From Salinibacillus kushneri (GTDB lineage Bacteria > Bacillota > Bacilli > Bacillales > Alkalibacillaceae): 64,000 nucleotides of DNA. The number at the start of each line of letters is the position of its first letter. The stretch's first letter is position 1. The stretch is taken from the NCBI RefSeq assembly GCF_900111405.1, contig NZ_FOHJ01000002.1:186001-250000 (forward strand), given 5' to 3'. Positions 35,392 to 44,654 of this stretch are shown here, piece after piece. Below the pieces are notes generated by a model. That model saw nothing but the letters and a program-made list of their open reading frames with translations, searched no databases and was not told the DNA's origin. The translations under genes and the position numbers were made by a program.

Positions 35392-36615
35392 TTGATCTGG
35401 ACATTATTTCGATATAAATGGAAAAGGATCATGAAACAGCCTGCTCTTTTTTTTGCCATCCTGTTTTTTCCTTTTTTATTTATTGGCTGCTTTCTATATT
35501 TGATTGCCCAATCCATGGATAATAGTACAGAAAAGATAAATGTAGGTATAGTGGATGAAGATCAGACGTTTGAAACAAAGACTTTAGCTAATCAGCTTCA
35601 AAATGAAGATAGTTTATCAAATGTATTACATATGTTTGCATTACAAAAAGAGCAGGCCATAGAGGAATTGGATAATAGTCGTCTAACGGCTGTCATTTAT
35701 ATTCCGGAAGGTTTTACTTCTGATTTAAGGAGTGGGGAAAATACACCGATCACAGTCAGAACAAATAATGAAAATCTTTTTTCTTCTAATATGGTTAAGA
35801 TGCTGTTAAATAGCGGTGCTAAGTATATATCTGCTGCACAGAGTGGAATTAATACGTTATATGATTTATACATAAAACATTTACCTTCCGATGAAAATCC
35901 ACAGAGAGTACTTCAGCAAATGATTGTGAATTATACGTTGTTTGCTCTGAATCGAAATGATTTATTTGAAATGGAGCAGGTAGAATCAGGGGCAAAAGCT
36001 GGGTGGGAATACCATGGAGTCATCGCTTACTTATTAACAAGTTTACTAATGTCAGCATTATTACTTCAAATATTTACCCATCGAGAAGAAGAGGCAGGGA
36101 TTGAAGAACGTTTGCGTACGTTTAATATACCATCTTTTACCATCGTGTGGAGCGAATTAATGTTTTATACAGTATTTTTATATGTAAATGCAGGTTTTTT
36201 AAACTTACTCATTTATGTCGTGGTTGATTCTGAATGGCTACTTCATGGATATCATTTTATTACCTGGTTTTTCATTTGTCTCATTTTAGCAATAGTGTTG
36301 TGTATTCTGGAATGGTTCTTGCCGAATCAGACAACGCGAACGAATATCTATTTATTACTGACATTATTGGGACTGTTCATTAGCGGGGTATGGATTCCAG
36401 TGCTTTACCTTCCTGTGTGGATTAAACATGTTCTGTTCTTTTCCCCTTTTCACCATATGTATCAGGCATTTGTGACAATCATTTCTGATGATGAAAATCC
36501 TTTTAGGCACTGGATTTTCTTAACAGCTTTAGTCCTTATTTTAGCTGCTGTTCTTTTGACTAAAATCGTAAGAAGGGAGCGTAAGGATGGGTATGTATCT
36601 TTTTCTTTTAAATAA
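35392..36615 (+). CDS. ABC-2 type transporter permease
   Basis: 407 residues with the LnrM/YhgE-like topology: one N-terminal membrane helix (about 15-40), a long extracellular loop (to about 205) and five more helices at the C-terminus. It belongs to the ABC2_membrane_3 type. The start is TTG 35392, with AAGGAG 9 bases upstream. It overlaps the next permease by 29 bases. The substrate is unknown; related systems export lipopeptides or antibiotics such as linearmycin. Confidence 0.8.
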   Translation: MIWTLFRYKWKRIMKQPALFFAILFFPFLFIGCFLYLIAQSMDNSTEKINVGIVDEDQTFETKTLANQLQNEDSLSNVLHMFALQKEQAIEELDNSRLTAVIYIPEGFTSDLRSGENTPITVRTNNENLFSSNMVKMLLNSGAKYISAAQSGINTLYDLYIKHLPSDENPQRVLQQMIVNYTLFALNRNDLFEMEQVESGAKAGWEYHGVIAYLLTSLLMSALLLQIFTHREEEAGIEERLRTFNIPSFTIVWSELMFYTVFLYVNAGFLNLLIYVVVDSEWLLHGYHFITWFFICLILAIVLCILEWFLPNQTTRTNIYLLLTLLGLFISGVWIPVLYLPVWIKHVLFFSPFHHMYQAFVTIISDDENPFRHWIFLTALVLILAAVLLTKIVRRERKDGYVSFSFK

Positions 36616-37648
36616 ATTAATACATCAAAATAAATGGCGATCTCTTTTTATGATTAGTTTTCCCTTCTTATTATGGTTTATGGTAGTACCATTTGTAACA
36701 GACACCTTAGATGAAAGTGAGATTCCAATTGCCTGGGTGGTCGAGGAAGAAACGAATGAAATGAACACAATTGCTCAGCAAATTGAGAATCATCCGCGGA
36801 TTGAATTGACTCATTTAACGAAGAGAGAAGCTTACCGGGCGGTACAAACAAATGAGGTGGAGGCAGCCTTTCTTTTACACGATGACTTTCTAAACCATAT
36901 TCAGGCTGGAAAAATGAATGAACAAATTACATGGGTTCGGTCCGATAAATCTTTTTTTGATTCCTTTGTTAAAGAAAAAGTGGCATCGGAAATTATGCGT
37001 TTTGCTTTAAGCAGTAAGGCGGCAAATGATGTAACGCAATATAGAGGATTGACAACGAGGGAAGATTGGAGAAAGGTTTATCAGCACGCTGAACAATACT
37101 GGGAGCCTGAGCCTTTATTTCAAATGAATTTCGTACCCTATGAAGAGGCAGAAGTTCTTCCTGAGAACGAAAATAGTTTTCAATCAAAAGGCTATGCTGC
37201 TTTAATAGGATTTTGGCTGTGGTATGCATGGATGATTTTTGTCGTTTTATTACTTTCCCTTTACAAATGGAAGTCCCAGGGGATTATCGAAAGACTTCGA
37301 TTACATCAAGGTAGTCTTATTCCTTTTTACATACGTTTTTATTTATTAACGAGTGGTTTTGCACTTTTGTTGCTTTTAATGATTTGTTATCTATCAAGCA
37401 GACCCTTACAGGAGTTTGGTTTTTCCTATTCATCCATAATTTATCCGTCTGTTATTGTATTTGCTGTTATCTTGATGATAACGTTTAGCTTTACTCGAAT
37501 CTTTAAAAGCCCTTATTTATTTTTACTCGTATCAATAGTTTATTCATTACTGTCCTTATTTTTTTCATTTCTCACATTCACTTCAGACAATCAAAGTAAG
37601 TGGCAAGTCATTTTCCCTCATACATGGCTTTACCAGCTTATTTTTTAA
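36587..37648 (+). CDS. ABC-2 type transporter permease (second subunit)
   Basis: 353 residues with the same topology as its neighbour: one N-terminal helix, an extracellular domain (about 40-200) and about five C-terminal helices. It is shorter than the first permease. The start is ATG 36587 inside the 3' end of the previous gene, with GGGAGCGTAAGG before it; an ATG two codons later is an alternative. The two permeases presumably form a heterodimer with the ATPase at 37847. Confidence 0.78.
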   Translation: MGMYLFLLNKLIHQNKWRSLFMISFPFLLWFMVVPFVTDTLDESEIPIAWVVEEETNEMNTIAQQIENHPRIELTHLTKREAYRAVQTNEVEAAFLLHDDFLNHIQAGKMNEQITWVRSDKSFFDSFVKEKVASEIMRFALSSKAANDVTQYRGLTTREDWRKVYQHAEQYWEPEPLFQMNFVPYEEAEVLPENENSFQSKGYAALIGFWLWYAWMIFVVLLLSLYKWKSQGIIERLRLHQGSLIPFYIRFYLLTSGFALLLLLMICYLSSRPLQEFGFSYSSIIYPSVIVFAVILMITFSFTRIFKSPYLFLLVSIVYSLLSLFFSFLTFTSDNQSKWQVIFPHTWLYQLIF

Positions 37649-37699
37649 AAGGCTGTTTTTTTAAATGATTGTTGTTTTTAAAAAGTGAATTCATTGATC

Positions 37700-37805
37700 G
37701 CATGCTATACAAGCAGGTGAAATTCACGGAGACCCCGGACTGCCCACGGAAAGTGAGTATACTGGAGCGGAACACCTATGTTTAACAGAGCCAAAAAGAA
37801 AAGCG
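37700..37805. repeat. Dispersed intergenic repeat, family B
   Basis: CACGGAGACCCCGGACTGCC, CACGGAAAGTGAGTATACTGG and AGCGGAACACCTATGTTTAAC in order. This resembles a repeat I know from many Bacillaceae genomes (CCCACGGAAAGCGAGTATCCTGGAGCGG...). It splits the permease genes from the ATPase gene. Confidence 0.5.
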
Positions 37806-37846
37806 AAGGTGACTGACTATATAACATGTAAAGGTGCGGATGAAAT

Positions 37847-38575
37847 GTGATTCAAGTCGATCAAATTAATAAATATATAAAGAAGAATCAGATATTAAAC
37901 AGCGTTTCAGCCACCATTCATAAAGGAGATTCCATTGGCATTATTGGACCGAATGGGGCTGGGAAATCTACATTTTTAAAAATCCTAGCTTCCATTCTAA
38001 AACCAGACAGAGGTAAGATTTATTACCAGGGAGCTTCCTATAAAGAAAAACTTAAAGAACTTAGAAGTAATATAGGCTACATACCTCAAGATATCGCCTT
38101 ATATGAAGATTTAACGGTTCAGGATCAAATTTTGTTTTGGCAAAAGGCTTCAAAACAAAAGGTTGCAAAGGAGTATGTGAATAAGGTGATGTCAGCTCTT
38201 GATTTATTTGGGGTACAGGATAAAAAAGTTAAAGCATTATCAGGTGGATGGAAGCGTAAGGTAAATGTATCTATAGGTTTATTACATAATCCCGAACTCA
38301 TATTGTTAGATGAACCAACAGCAGGTGTTGATTTAGCTGCAAAGGAGGATTTAATCCAATGGTTAAAGTTACTTCAACAGGGTGGCAAGACACTTGTGAT
38401 GGTGAGTCATGATTGGGATATTCTGAACCGTATATGTGAGAAGATTATGATATTTCAAAAAGGAAAACTGATATTTTTTGATGCATTTTCAAAACTTGAA
38501 GAATTTGAGCTAAACAACTTTGGGAATGAAACGGATAAAGATTTGGGTAAACTATTAAAACTTAGAATGAGATAA
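37847..38575 (+). CDS. ABC transporter ATP-binding protein
   Basis: 242-residue ATPase of an ABC-2 exporter. Walker A is GPNGAGKST, the signature is LSGGWKRKV and Walker B is LILLDEPTAGVD, with H-loop VMVSHDWD. LSGGW in place of LSGGQ is a mild variation seen in this subfamily. The start is GTG 37847 with AAAGGTG upstream. It is 198 bases after the second permease, with a repeat between, but is the only candidate ATPase for the two permeases. Confidence 0.85.
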   Translation: MIQVDQINKYIKKNQILNSVSATIHKGDSIGIIGPNGAGKSTFLKILASILKPDRGKIYYQGASYKEKLKELRSNIGYIPQDIALYEDLTVQDQILFWQKASKQKVAKEYVNKVMSALDLFGVQDKKVKALSGGWKRKVNVSIGLLHNPELILLDEPTAGVDLAAKEDLIQWLKLLQQGGKTLVMVSHDWDILNRICEKIMIFQKGKLIFFDAFSKLEEFELNNFGNETDKDLGKLLKLRMR

Positions 38576-38606
38576 GTGATGGAACAATAGGAGTGTGTAA
38601 AAAAAG

Positions 38607-39326
38607 ATGAAAGGTCATGTTGCGATTGTGACAGGTGCATCAAGAGGAATGGGGAAGGAAATTGTAAGACAGTTAGCTGAACAAGGAGTTAAGCTATCTA
38701 TTTTGGGGAGTTCAGAGCAAATTCATAAAACAAAACAAGAATTAGTAAACCAGGGCATTGAAGATATCCTTTCCTTTAAAGCCGATGTAGCAAAGGAAAA
38801 TGAAGTTGAACACGTAGTTGAGGCAACGAAAAACGCTTATGGAAAGGTTGATATATTAGTTAACAATGCTGGAGTTGGTTTGTTTAAGCAAGTAGAAAAC
38901 GTAACCTTGGAGGAATGGCGAAAGACTTTTGACATCAATGTACAAGGTGTATTTCTCTGTACAAAAGCTGTATTACCAGCAATGAAAAAACAACAGTTTG
39001 GTACCATCATAACAATTTCTTCAGATGTTGCAAGGTACACCATACCAAGTGGCTCCTTATACACGGCTACAAAATATGCTGTTCAAGGATTTATGGGTTC
39101 TGTTTCACAAGAAGTACGGAAACATGGTATTCGTGTTGGTACGGTAAATCCTGGTATGGTTGATACATTTTTTGCAGAAAGCAAACAGGGAGATCCATCA
39201 AAAGAAGATTGGCTAAAGGTACAGGATGTTGCACGAGCGGTTCTGTATATGGCAAGTGCTCCTAAACATATGATGATTGATGAGCTTCATCTTCATCCAC
39301 TTACACAGGATTATCCACAATCGTAA
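38607..39326 (+). CDS. Short-chain dehydrogenase/reductase (FabG-like)
   Basis: SDR enzyme of 239 residues. The cofactor motif TGASRGMG is at residues 9-16, NNAG is present, and the active site SSDV..YTATKYA has the Ser-Tyr-Lys set. The substrate is unknown; some relatives are annotated 3-ketoacyl-ACP reductases, but there is no fatty-acid gene nearby. It lies 31 bases after the ATPase gene and may be in its operon. Confidence 0.85.
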   Translation: MKGHVAIVTGASRGMGKEIVRQLAEQGVKLSILGSSEQIHKTKQELVNQGIEDILSFKADVAKENEVEHVVEATKNAYGKVDILVNNAGVGLFKQVENVTLEEWRKTFDINVQGVFLCTKAVLPAMKKQQFGTIITISSDVARYTIPSGSLYTATKYAVQGFMGSVSQEVRKHGIRVGTVNPGMVDTFFAESKQGDPSKEDWLKVQDVARAVLYMASAPKHMMIDELHLHPLTQDYPQS

Positions 39327-39369
39327 TCAGGTACTGAACGGAAAATCGATGTACTAAAGGACATGATGA

Positions 39370-39456
39370 GAGAGAAAAAATAATAAAGAAATTGCAATCC
39401 ATTTATTTGTAACCGAAAAAACAATTAAACGAACCAAAACTGTTTTTTTGGAGTGA
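39370..39456 (+). pseudogene. Remnant of a LuxR/NarL-type HTH gene
   Basis: Reading ERKNNKEIAIHLFVTEKTIK then RTKTVFLE and TGA. This matches the recognition core of NarL/FixJ response regulators (NKEIA..LFVTEKTVKNH). There is no start codon, and stops lie just upstream and downstream. It is probably the tail of a lost response regulator, perhaps once the regulator of the adjacent ABC exporter. Confidence 0.5.
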
Positions 39457-39470
39457 AATATTTGAATTAG

Positions 39471-39497
39471 AAAGAGAAGGGATGCTCCCTTCTCTTT
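39471..39497. terminator. Hairpin terminator of the yhdB-like gene
   Basis: AAAGAGAAGGGA (39471-39482) and TCCCTTCTCTTT (39486-39497) form a perfect stem with a 3-base loop, overlapping the minus-strand stop codon. Confidence 0.75.
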
Positions 39498-39729
39498 AAA
39501 CATAATAAACAGGTGTATCCTGTGTTATTGCATGTTCTAAATAATGAATCAGGTTTTGATGGGATCCTACAATGGTTGGTTCATCATATCCATAGTGATA
39601 AGCATGTAAAAAGGTCTCGATTTTTTTTGATAAAAAATCGTCCTCTGTTCTTACCATTAAGACGAGAAGATCATCCCATTGACCCCATAACGTAAAATAC
39701 ATTGCTTTATCATAATCCACCATATTCAT
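39496..39729 (-). CDS. YhdB-like small protein
   Basis: 77 residues starting MNMVDYDKAMYFTLWGQWDD, with LLVLMVRTEDDFLSKKIETF and LHAYHYGYDEP following. I recognise this as the YhdB-like family of Bacillus, about 80 residues, function unknown. ATG 39729 has GGGGG 8 bases upstream. The frame stays open back to 39954, but the extra codons are unlike the family and run into the divergent gene. Confidence 0.65.
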   Translation of the reverse strand: MNMVDYDKAMYFTLWGQWDDLLVLMVRTEDDFLSKKIETFLHAYHYGYDEPTIVGSHQNLIHYLEHAITQDTPVYYV

Positions 39730-39904
39730 CGCCAATTCCCCCATAAAAAAGGGTTCATTTATAGTATGACGCAAGAAGCCTTTTGATTTACATGGCCTTT
39801 TTTGGATATAAAACCAATTTGCCCTTTGGAAAATCCTTAACCGCATAAAGCAAACAAGCGGGCAAATAATAAAAGTGAACCATCCAAAAAAGGAGGCCAT
39901 TCCA

Positions 39905-40513
39905 GTGAATAAACTAAAGCTAATGGGTGCAACGTTGCTTACAGCTGTTACCATTACGGGATGTCAGGGTGGTGACGAAACTGGGCTTGGAAATAATGGA
40001 AATAACGGAGTTCAGCCAGTTCGATATAACAATACGACAGATATTGCTCCAAACAGAGAGCGTCCCCAATACAACAATGGTGACAATCTAAATATTAACA
40101 ATGGAAACCAGGACAATATCAATCGAAATGGTAATAATGATACTGGACAAAACACTAATAACAACAATAACCAATATGAAGTAGCTAACCGTGCAGCAGA
40201 CCGAATTACCGATGAAATTAACGAAGTAGACCAGGCTTACGTTTTTGCAGGAAATGAAAATGCGTATGTAGCAATAGCTCTGAAAGGGAACCAGAATGAC
40301 GAAGCGTCTGATAAATTAAAACAACGTGTATCCAAAGTTGTAAAAGCAACAGATGAAGATATCGACGATGTTTTTGTATCCGCAAACCCGGAATTTTTTA
40401 ACCAGGCTGGAGATTACGCAGATCAAATAGAAAATGGGGACCCAATTGAGGGATTATTTAAAGAAATGGGAGATATGTTCCAGCGTATTTTCCCTACAGA
40501 TAATGAACAGTAA
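39905..40513 (+). CDS. Sporulation lipoprotein, YhcN/YlaJ family
   Basis: Lipoprotein of 202 residues with signal peptide and lipobox ITGC (Cys19). An Asn-rich linker follows (many N-N and N-G repeats, about residues 28-95), then the YhcN/YlaJ domain (NRAADRITDEINEVDQAYVFAGNENAYVAIAL...). YhcN-type proteins are found in the spore inner membrane or coat, where they influence germination and outgrowth. The start is GTG 39905, with AGGAGG 8 bases upstream; earlier codons lack a ribosome binding site. A strong hairpin follows. Confidence 0.88.
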   Translation: MNKLKLMGATLLTAVTITGCQGGDETGLGNNGNNGVQPVRYNNTTDIAPNRERPQYNNGDNLNINNGNQDNINRNGNNDTGQNTNNNNNQYEVANRAADRITDEINEVDQAYVFAGNENAYVAIALKGNQNDEASDKLKQRVSKVVKATDEDIDDVFVSANPEFFNQAGDYADQIENGDPIEGLFKEMGDMFQRIFPTDNEQ

Positions 40514-40520
40514 TAAAGAA

Positions 40521-40552
40521 AACGAAGGGCTCTCTAGAGGGCCCTTCGTTTA
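40521..40552 (+). terminator. Terminator of the yhcN-like gene
   Basis: AACGAAGGGC (40521-40530) pairs with GCCCTTCGTT (about 40541-40550), followed by a T-rich tail. Confidence 0.85.
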
Positions 40553-40610
40553 TTTCTACTTAAATTTCGCCAAGATTATAAAATAATTCGAAAACTAAGA
40601 CACCCTTTTT

Positions 40611-40619
40611 CATATACTA
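40611..40619 (+). promoter_or_regulatory. Possible SigE/SigK -10 element before spoVR
   Basis: CATATACTA fits CATANNNTA and 7 of 8 bases of the SigE -10 CATACANT pattern. It is 30 bases before the spoVR start. The -35 is not convincing. Confidence 0.35.
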
Positions 40620-40648
40620 TAGCAATCATCGATTAAGGGAGAGGTTTC

Positions 40649-42067
40649 ATGTTGAAAACGGAATATACCAATTTAGAGCGTGCAATCGATGAAATTACAG
40701 AAATAGCAGAAGGATTTGGTCTGAATTTTTATCCAATGCGTTATGAAATTTGCCCTACTGATATTATTTACACCTTTGGTGCTTATGGGATGCCGACTCG
40801 ATTTTCACATTGGAGCTTTGGTAAGCAATTCCATAAAATGAAGCTTCAGGAGGAACTTGGTTTAAGTAAAATTTATGAGTTGGTCATTAATTCAAATCCA
40901 TGCTACGCCTTTTTATTAAATTCGAATAGTTTAATTCAAAACAAGCTGATTGTCGCCCATGTTTTAGGTCACAGTGACTTTTTTAAGAATAATTTACGCT
41001 ATCAGAATACAGGAGAAGATATGGTAGAAAGTATGGCAGCTACAGCTGATCGCATACAGGCATATGAAAAACAATACGGAAAAAAGGAAGTTGAATCCTT
41101 TTTAGATGCTATTTTAGCGATAAATGAGCATATTGATCCATCTTTACTTAGAAAAGAATATGAAGCGGAAAAAAAGTCAGAGCCGATTTTTCAGCCAAAT
41201 CAGAGACTGGATAATGACTACCATGATTTATTTGGGATAGATCCAAATGAACAAGTAGTTGAAGAAGAGGCGAAAGTACAACGCAAGAAAATTCCTGAGC
41301 AGCCGGAAAAGGATCTTCTCTTATTTATTGAAAATCATAGCCGGGAGCTATATGACTGGCAGCGTGATATTTTAACGATGATGCGCGAGGAAATGCGTTA
41401 TTTTTGGCCCCAGCTGGAAACGAAAATCATGAATGAAGGCTGGGCTTCCTATTGGCACTCTCGTATCTTACGCGAATTAAACCTTACCAGTGATGAAACG
41501 GTGGAGTTTGCTAAATTGCATTCGGGAGTTACTGCACCGTCCAATACCTCCATTAACCCTTATCGTTTAGGCATTAAAATATTTGAAGATATTGAAGATC
41601 GTTACAACAATCCAACAGAAGAAATGAAACAGAGTGGAGTTCAACCTGGTACAGGTCGAGAAAAGCTTTTTGAGGTTCGAGAAATTGAGTCTGATATTTC
41701 ATTTATCCGTAACTATTTGACAAAGGAAATCGTGCAGGAAGAGGATCTTTATCTATTCCAAAAACAAGGGAGAGATTATAAAGTTGTTGATAAGGATTGG
41801 ACAGAAGTAAGAGATCAACTGATTACCATGCGTGTAAATGGAGGCTTTCCTTATATTACGGTTGAAAATGGGGATTATTTACGTAACGGTGAGCTTTACC
41901 TGCTCCATCACTACGAGGGGATTGAGTTGGATATTAACTATTTAGAAAAGACCCTTCCTTATATTTATAATCTTTGGGGACGTACCGTTCATATGGAAAC
42001 GATAGTGGAAGATCGGGTGACAGTGTTTAGTTGTGAGGGGGATAAGGTGAAGAAAAGATATATTTAG
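40649..42067 (+). CDS. spoVR: Stage V sporulation protein R
   Basis: SpoVR family protein of 472 residues, close to B. subtilis SpoVR. It acts in spore cortex formation; the biochemical function is not settled. Conserved blocks include [66 protein letters not shown] and the C-terminal [14 protein letters not shown] 40649 follows AGGGAGAGG. The upstream element at 40611 suggests expression in the mother cell. Confidence 0.93.
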   Translation: MLKTEYTNLERAIDEITEIAEGFGLNFYPMRYEICPTDIIYTFGAYGMPTRFSHWSFGKQFHKMKLQEELGLSKIYELVINSNPCYAFLLNSNSLIQNKLIVAHVLGHSDFFKNNLRYQNTGEDMVESMAATADRIQAYEKQYGKKEVESFLDAILAINEHIDPSLLRKEYEAEKKSEPIFQPNQRLDNDYHDLFGIDPNEQVVEEEAKVQRKKIPEQPEKDLLLFIENHSRELYDWQRDILTMMREEMRYFWPQLETKIMNEGWASYWHSRILRELNLTSDETVEFAKLHSGVTAPSNTSINPYRLGIKIFEDIEDRYNNPTEEMKQSGVQPGTGREKLFEVREIESDISFIRNYLTKEIVQEEDLYLFQKQGRDYKVVDKDWTEVRDQLITMRVNGGFPYITVENGDYLRNGELYLLHHYEGIELDINYLEKTLPYIYNLWGRTVHMETIVEDRVTVFSCEGDKVKKRYI

Positions 42068-42101
42068 AGAACTGCCTTTTTGGGGACAGTTCTCTTTTTT
42101 A
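42066..42101 (+). terminator. Terminator of spoVR
   Basis: AGAGAACTG (42066-42074) pairs with CAGTTCTCT (42087-42095), followed by T6. Confidence 0.9.
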
Positions 42102-42124
42102 TATGTGTGTTTTAACGGGAAAAT

Positions 42125-43093
42125 TCAGTCTTTATTCTTTTTCGCTAGCTCATCCCTATCTAAAGCTCTTGGTGGTTCCTCCATCCATCCATGTTTTATC
42201 ATGATATTCGCACCATCCTCTGCATATTTTAAGATTTCCTGCGAAAGTCTTCCATACATAATTCCAATATCTCTTCTGGGACTCATAGACATGCTTGCGC
42301 CGTAATATCCTACACTAAGAGCAATAAGCGTTGTAGAGTAATACATCATTAACTTATCCGAATAGGTATACGTAGTAGAATCCGTTACTTCTGTATCCCA
42401 GGTTGAAGGAACATCCAAATTATCTTCTCTTAAAATGGATCCAAATATTTCACAGTGCTTTTGGGCAATATCTTTTCCTCGAATGAGAAACTGTCTGACA
42501 TCTTTACGGGATGCTACCTGACTAAAACCGATCATCGTAGCTACACCCAATGCATTTCGCTGAAAATTTGCATACAAGTTTGAGATTTCCAGTCCTAACA
42601 AGGGCCTTCTTTCCCCAAAATAACCAGTCATAAAGCTTTGCTTTTTCACAAAATCGTTATGTTCTGGTATAGGCAAATAGGGGCTTCTTTGATATAGACC
42701 TTTGGATAATAAAAGCTCCTTGGTTTCTCTTAAAAGCTCTGTCAATTGGGTAATACACTCGTTAAAATAACTGTAAACATCTTTTCTTACCGATTGGGAA
42801 AGGCTGAGGCTATAGTTTTGCAGGGCAATTTGAACGGACAGATGCAAGTAATTTAGTATATATGAATCGCTAAATAATTCAGGTGCATTTACATTAACGT
42901 CCTCTTCAAGGTTAAAGCCATAAGGAATCGGATAGTTATCTTTGTTGAAAATTTCTGTTATGGCATGAAGATTTCCCTCTGCCAATTCTAAAGCATGCTG
43001 TACAAGAGGCTTAATTTCTTCATCCTTAAGCGTATTTAAAAAATAGTGAAGGCTGCAAGTAATGGCCTGATCGTTCATGTACCCTTTCCACAA
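42125..43093 (-). CDS. DUF3231 family protein, N-terminus interrupted
   Basis: DUF3231 protein of about 322 residues as listed (TTG 43093). The family consists of two four-helix, ferritin-like repeats (ITCSLHYFLNTLKDEEIKPLV; LMMYYSTTLIALSVGYYGASM) and is found in spore-formers; its function is unknown. The expected N-terminus is encoded just upstream: GGAGGAT, ATG 43138, codons M-E-G-K, TAA (43126-43124), then V-K-L-T-A-A-E-I-T-E-L-W-K-G-Y in frame. A nonsense codon at position 5 therefore breaks an otherwise intact 337-codon frame. The gene may be a fresh pseudogene, or translation may restart at TTG 43093, which has no clear ribosome binding site. Confidence 0.75.
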   Translation of the reverse strand: MWKGYMNDQAITCSLHYFLNTLKDEEIKPLVQHALELAEGNLHAITEIFNKDNYPIPYGFNLEEDVNVNAPELFSDSYILNYLHLSVQIALQNYSLSLSQSVRKDVYSYFNECITQLTELLRETKELLLSKGLYQRSPYLPIPEHNDFVKKQSFMTGYFGERRPLLGLEISNLYANFQRNALGVATMIGFSQVASRKDVRQFLIRGKDIAQKHCEIFGSILREDNLDVPSTWDTEVTDSTTYTYSDKLMMYYSTTLIALSVGYYGASMSMSPRRDIGIMYGRLSQEILKYAEDGANIMIKHGWMEEPPRALDRDELAKKNKD

Positions 43094-43407
43094 CTCAGTA
43101 ATTTCTGCTGCTGTAAGTTTTACTTACTTCCCTTCCATATTCTTTTATCCTCCAGTCATTAAATCTGTTCCTTTTTACTCATTTTTTATCTTCTATGAAT
43201 ATTTTTTCTTTTAATAGTATTTTCATACGAGTAAATAACATTCGTTTTCCGTAAAAAACCTCAATAATCTTATTTCCCTTAAATAAACCATTTTTATTTA
43301 ACAGTTGTTACAATCAACTAACAATTTTATTACCTCTAGTGACATCATCTATAAGACTGGTATAATGGAACCTGTTATTTTTTAAATACATCGAAGTAGG
43401 TGTTACA

Positions 43408-44595
43408 ATGGCAAAATATCTCTTCATTGCCACATTATTGTTAACTATGAATACACTTTTTATTCCAACCGTTTTTGCTGAAACGAATCCCAAAGCACCC
43501 CAATTAGCCAGTCAATCTGCAATTATGATTGATGCAGATAATGGAAGTGTTCTTTATGAAAAGAATAGTACAACTTCTATGTATCCAGCTAGTTTAACGA
43601 AAATTGCCACTGCAATTTATGCTATTGAAAATGGTGATTTAGATGATACTGTAACAGTTAGTGAAAATGCGGTTGATACAGTAGGGACAACGGTTTTTTT
43701 AGAATCAGGTGAAAAGGTGACGTTAAAGAAGCTTATTCAGGGGCTCTTAATTAATTCTGGAAATGATGCCGGGAATGCAATTGCTGAGTACTTAAGTGGA
43801 AGTGTTGAACAATTTGCTAAAGATATCAATGAATACTTAAAGCATGAAATCGGAGTTGAACAAACTCATTTCGAAAATCCACATGGTCTTTTTAATCCAG
43901 ATCATACAACAACAGCAAAAGACCTGGCTCATATAACAAGCTATGCAGTGCAAAACGAGGAGTTCCGTAATATATTTGGAACGGTTGAGATGAAATGGCA
44001 CGGAAAGTCCTGGGATACAACACTTATTTCCCATCATAAAATGCTAAAAGGGGAATTTCCTTTTGACAATGTTATTGGCGGAAAAACAGGATATGTAGAT
44101 CAGTCCGGCCATACATTAGCCACTTTAGCCAATCGTGGAAATCTAAATCTGATTGTAATTACCATGAACGGACAAACCCAAAATAAAGCATATCAGGATA
44201 CGGCGAATCTATTAAACTACGGTTTTGACCATTTTGAAACCTCATCTCTTCAAGGTGGTGAAGTTGTTGAAATTCAAAATCAAGCGTATAAAATTCCGGA
44301 AGACCTAAAATATACCCATGTAAAAGATCAAATATCAATAACAAAGCAATTAACCAAACAGGGAAAACTGGAAATTTACAAACAGAATGGGGAACGTATC
44401 AATTCTTACCATTTAATGAAGATACATCATGATGATGGCAGTAGCCAAATGGAAGCAGCAAAGAATAGTAATTCACAATTAAATTTAGGCTTCTACCTTT
44501 CCAGTATACTAACAGGAATTGTGATGATTGGAATAATCGGATTTGTGTTTCGTAAAATTCGAATACGAAGGAAATCCTATAAATCATTTATGTGA
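43408..44595 (+). CDS. D-alanyl-D-alanine carboxypeptidase (peptidase S11)
   Basis: Low-molecular-weight PBP of 395 residues; it removes the terminal D-Ala of peptidoglycan stem peptides outside the cell. It has a signal peptide (cleavage near VFA-ET, residue 24), the active-site SxxK at Ser62-Lys65 (ASLTK), SGN at 117-119 and KTG at 226-228. There is a C-terminal PBP5-type domain and a C-terminal transmembrane helix (about 362-382) with a basic tail, rather than the usual amphipathic anchor. It could be DacF-like (sporulation) or a vegetative enzyme; I cannot tell. It is a single-gene unit. Confidence 0.9.
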   Translation: MAKYLFIATLLLTMNTLFIPTVFAETNPKAPQLASQSAIMIDADNGSVLYEKNSTTSMYPASLTKIATAIYAIENGDLDDTVTVSENAVDTVGTTVFLESGEKVTLKKLIQGLLINSGNDAGNAIAEYLSGSVEQFAKDINEYLKHEIGVEQTHFENPHGLFNPDHTTTAKDLAHITSYAVQNEEFRNIFGTVEMKWHGKSWDTTLISHHKMLKGEFPFDNVIGGKTGYVDQSGHTLATLANRGNLNLIVITMNGQTQNKAYQDTANLLNYGFDHFETSSLQGGEVVEIQNQAYKIPEDLKYTHVKDQISITKQLTKQGKLEIYKQNGERINSYHLMKIHHDDGSSQMEAAKNSNSQLNLGFYLSSILTGIVMIGIIGFVFRKIRIRRKSYKSFM

Positions 44596-44616
44596 AAATA
44601 AGGTTGACACAAAGAT

Positions 44617-44650
44617 AAAGGGGCTAATTCAGTAGAGATTAGCCCCTTCA
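44617..44650. terminator. Bidirectional terminator
   Basis: AAGGGGCTAAT (44618-44628) and ATTAGCCCCTT (44638-44648) lie between the convergent carboxypeptidase and uspA genes. Confidence 0.8.
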
Positions 44651-44654
44651 TGTA

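Noticed and set aside
39730-39954. N-terminal extension of the YhdB-like gene
   Set aside because: The family starts at MNMVDYD, the ribosome binding site fits ATG 39729, and the extension would overlap the divergent YhcN-type gene.
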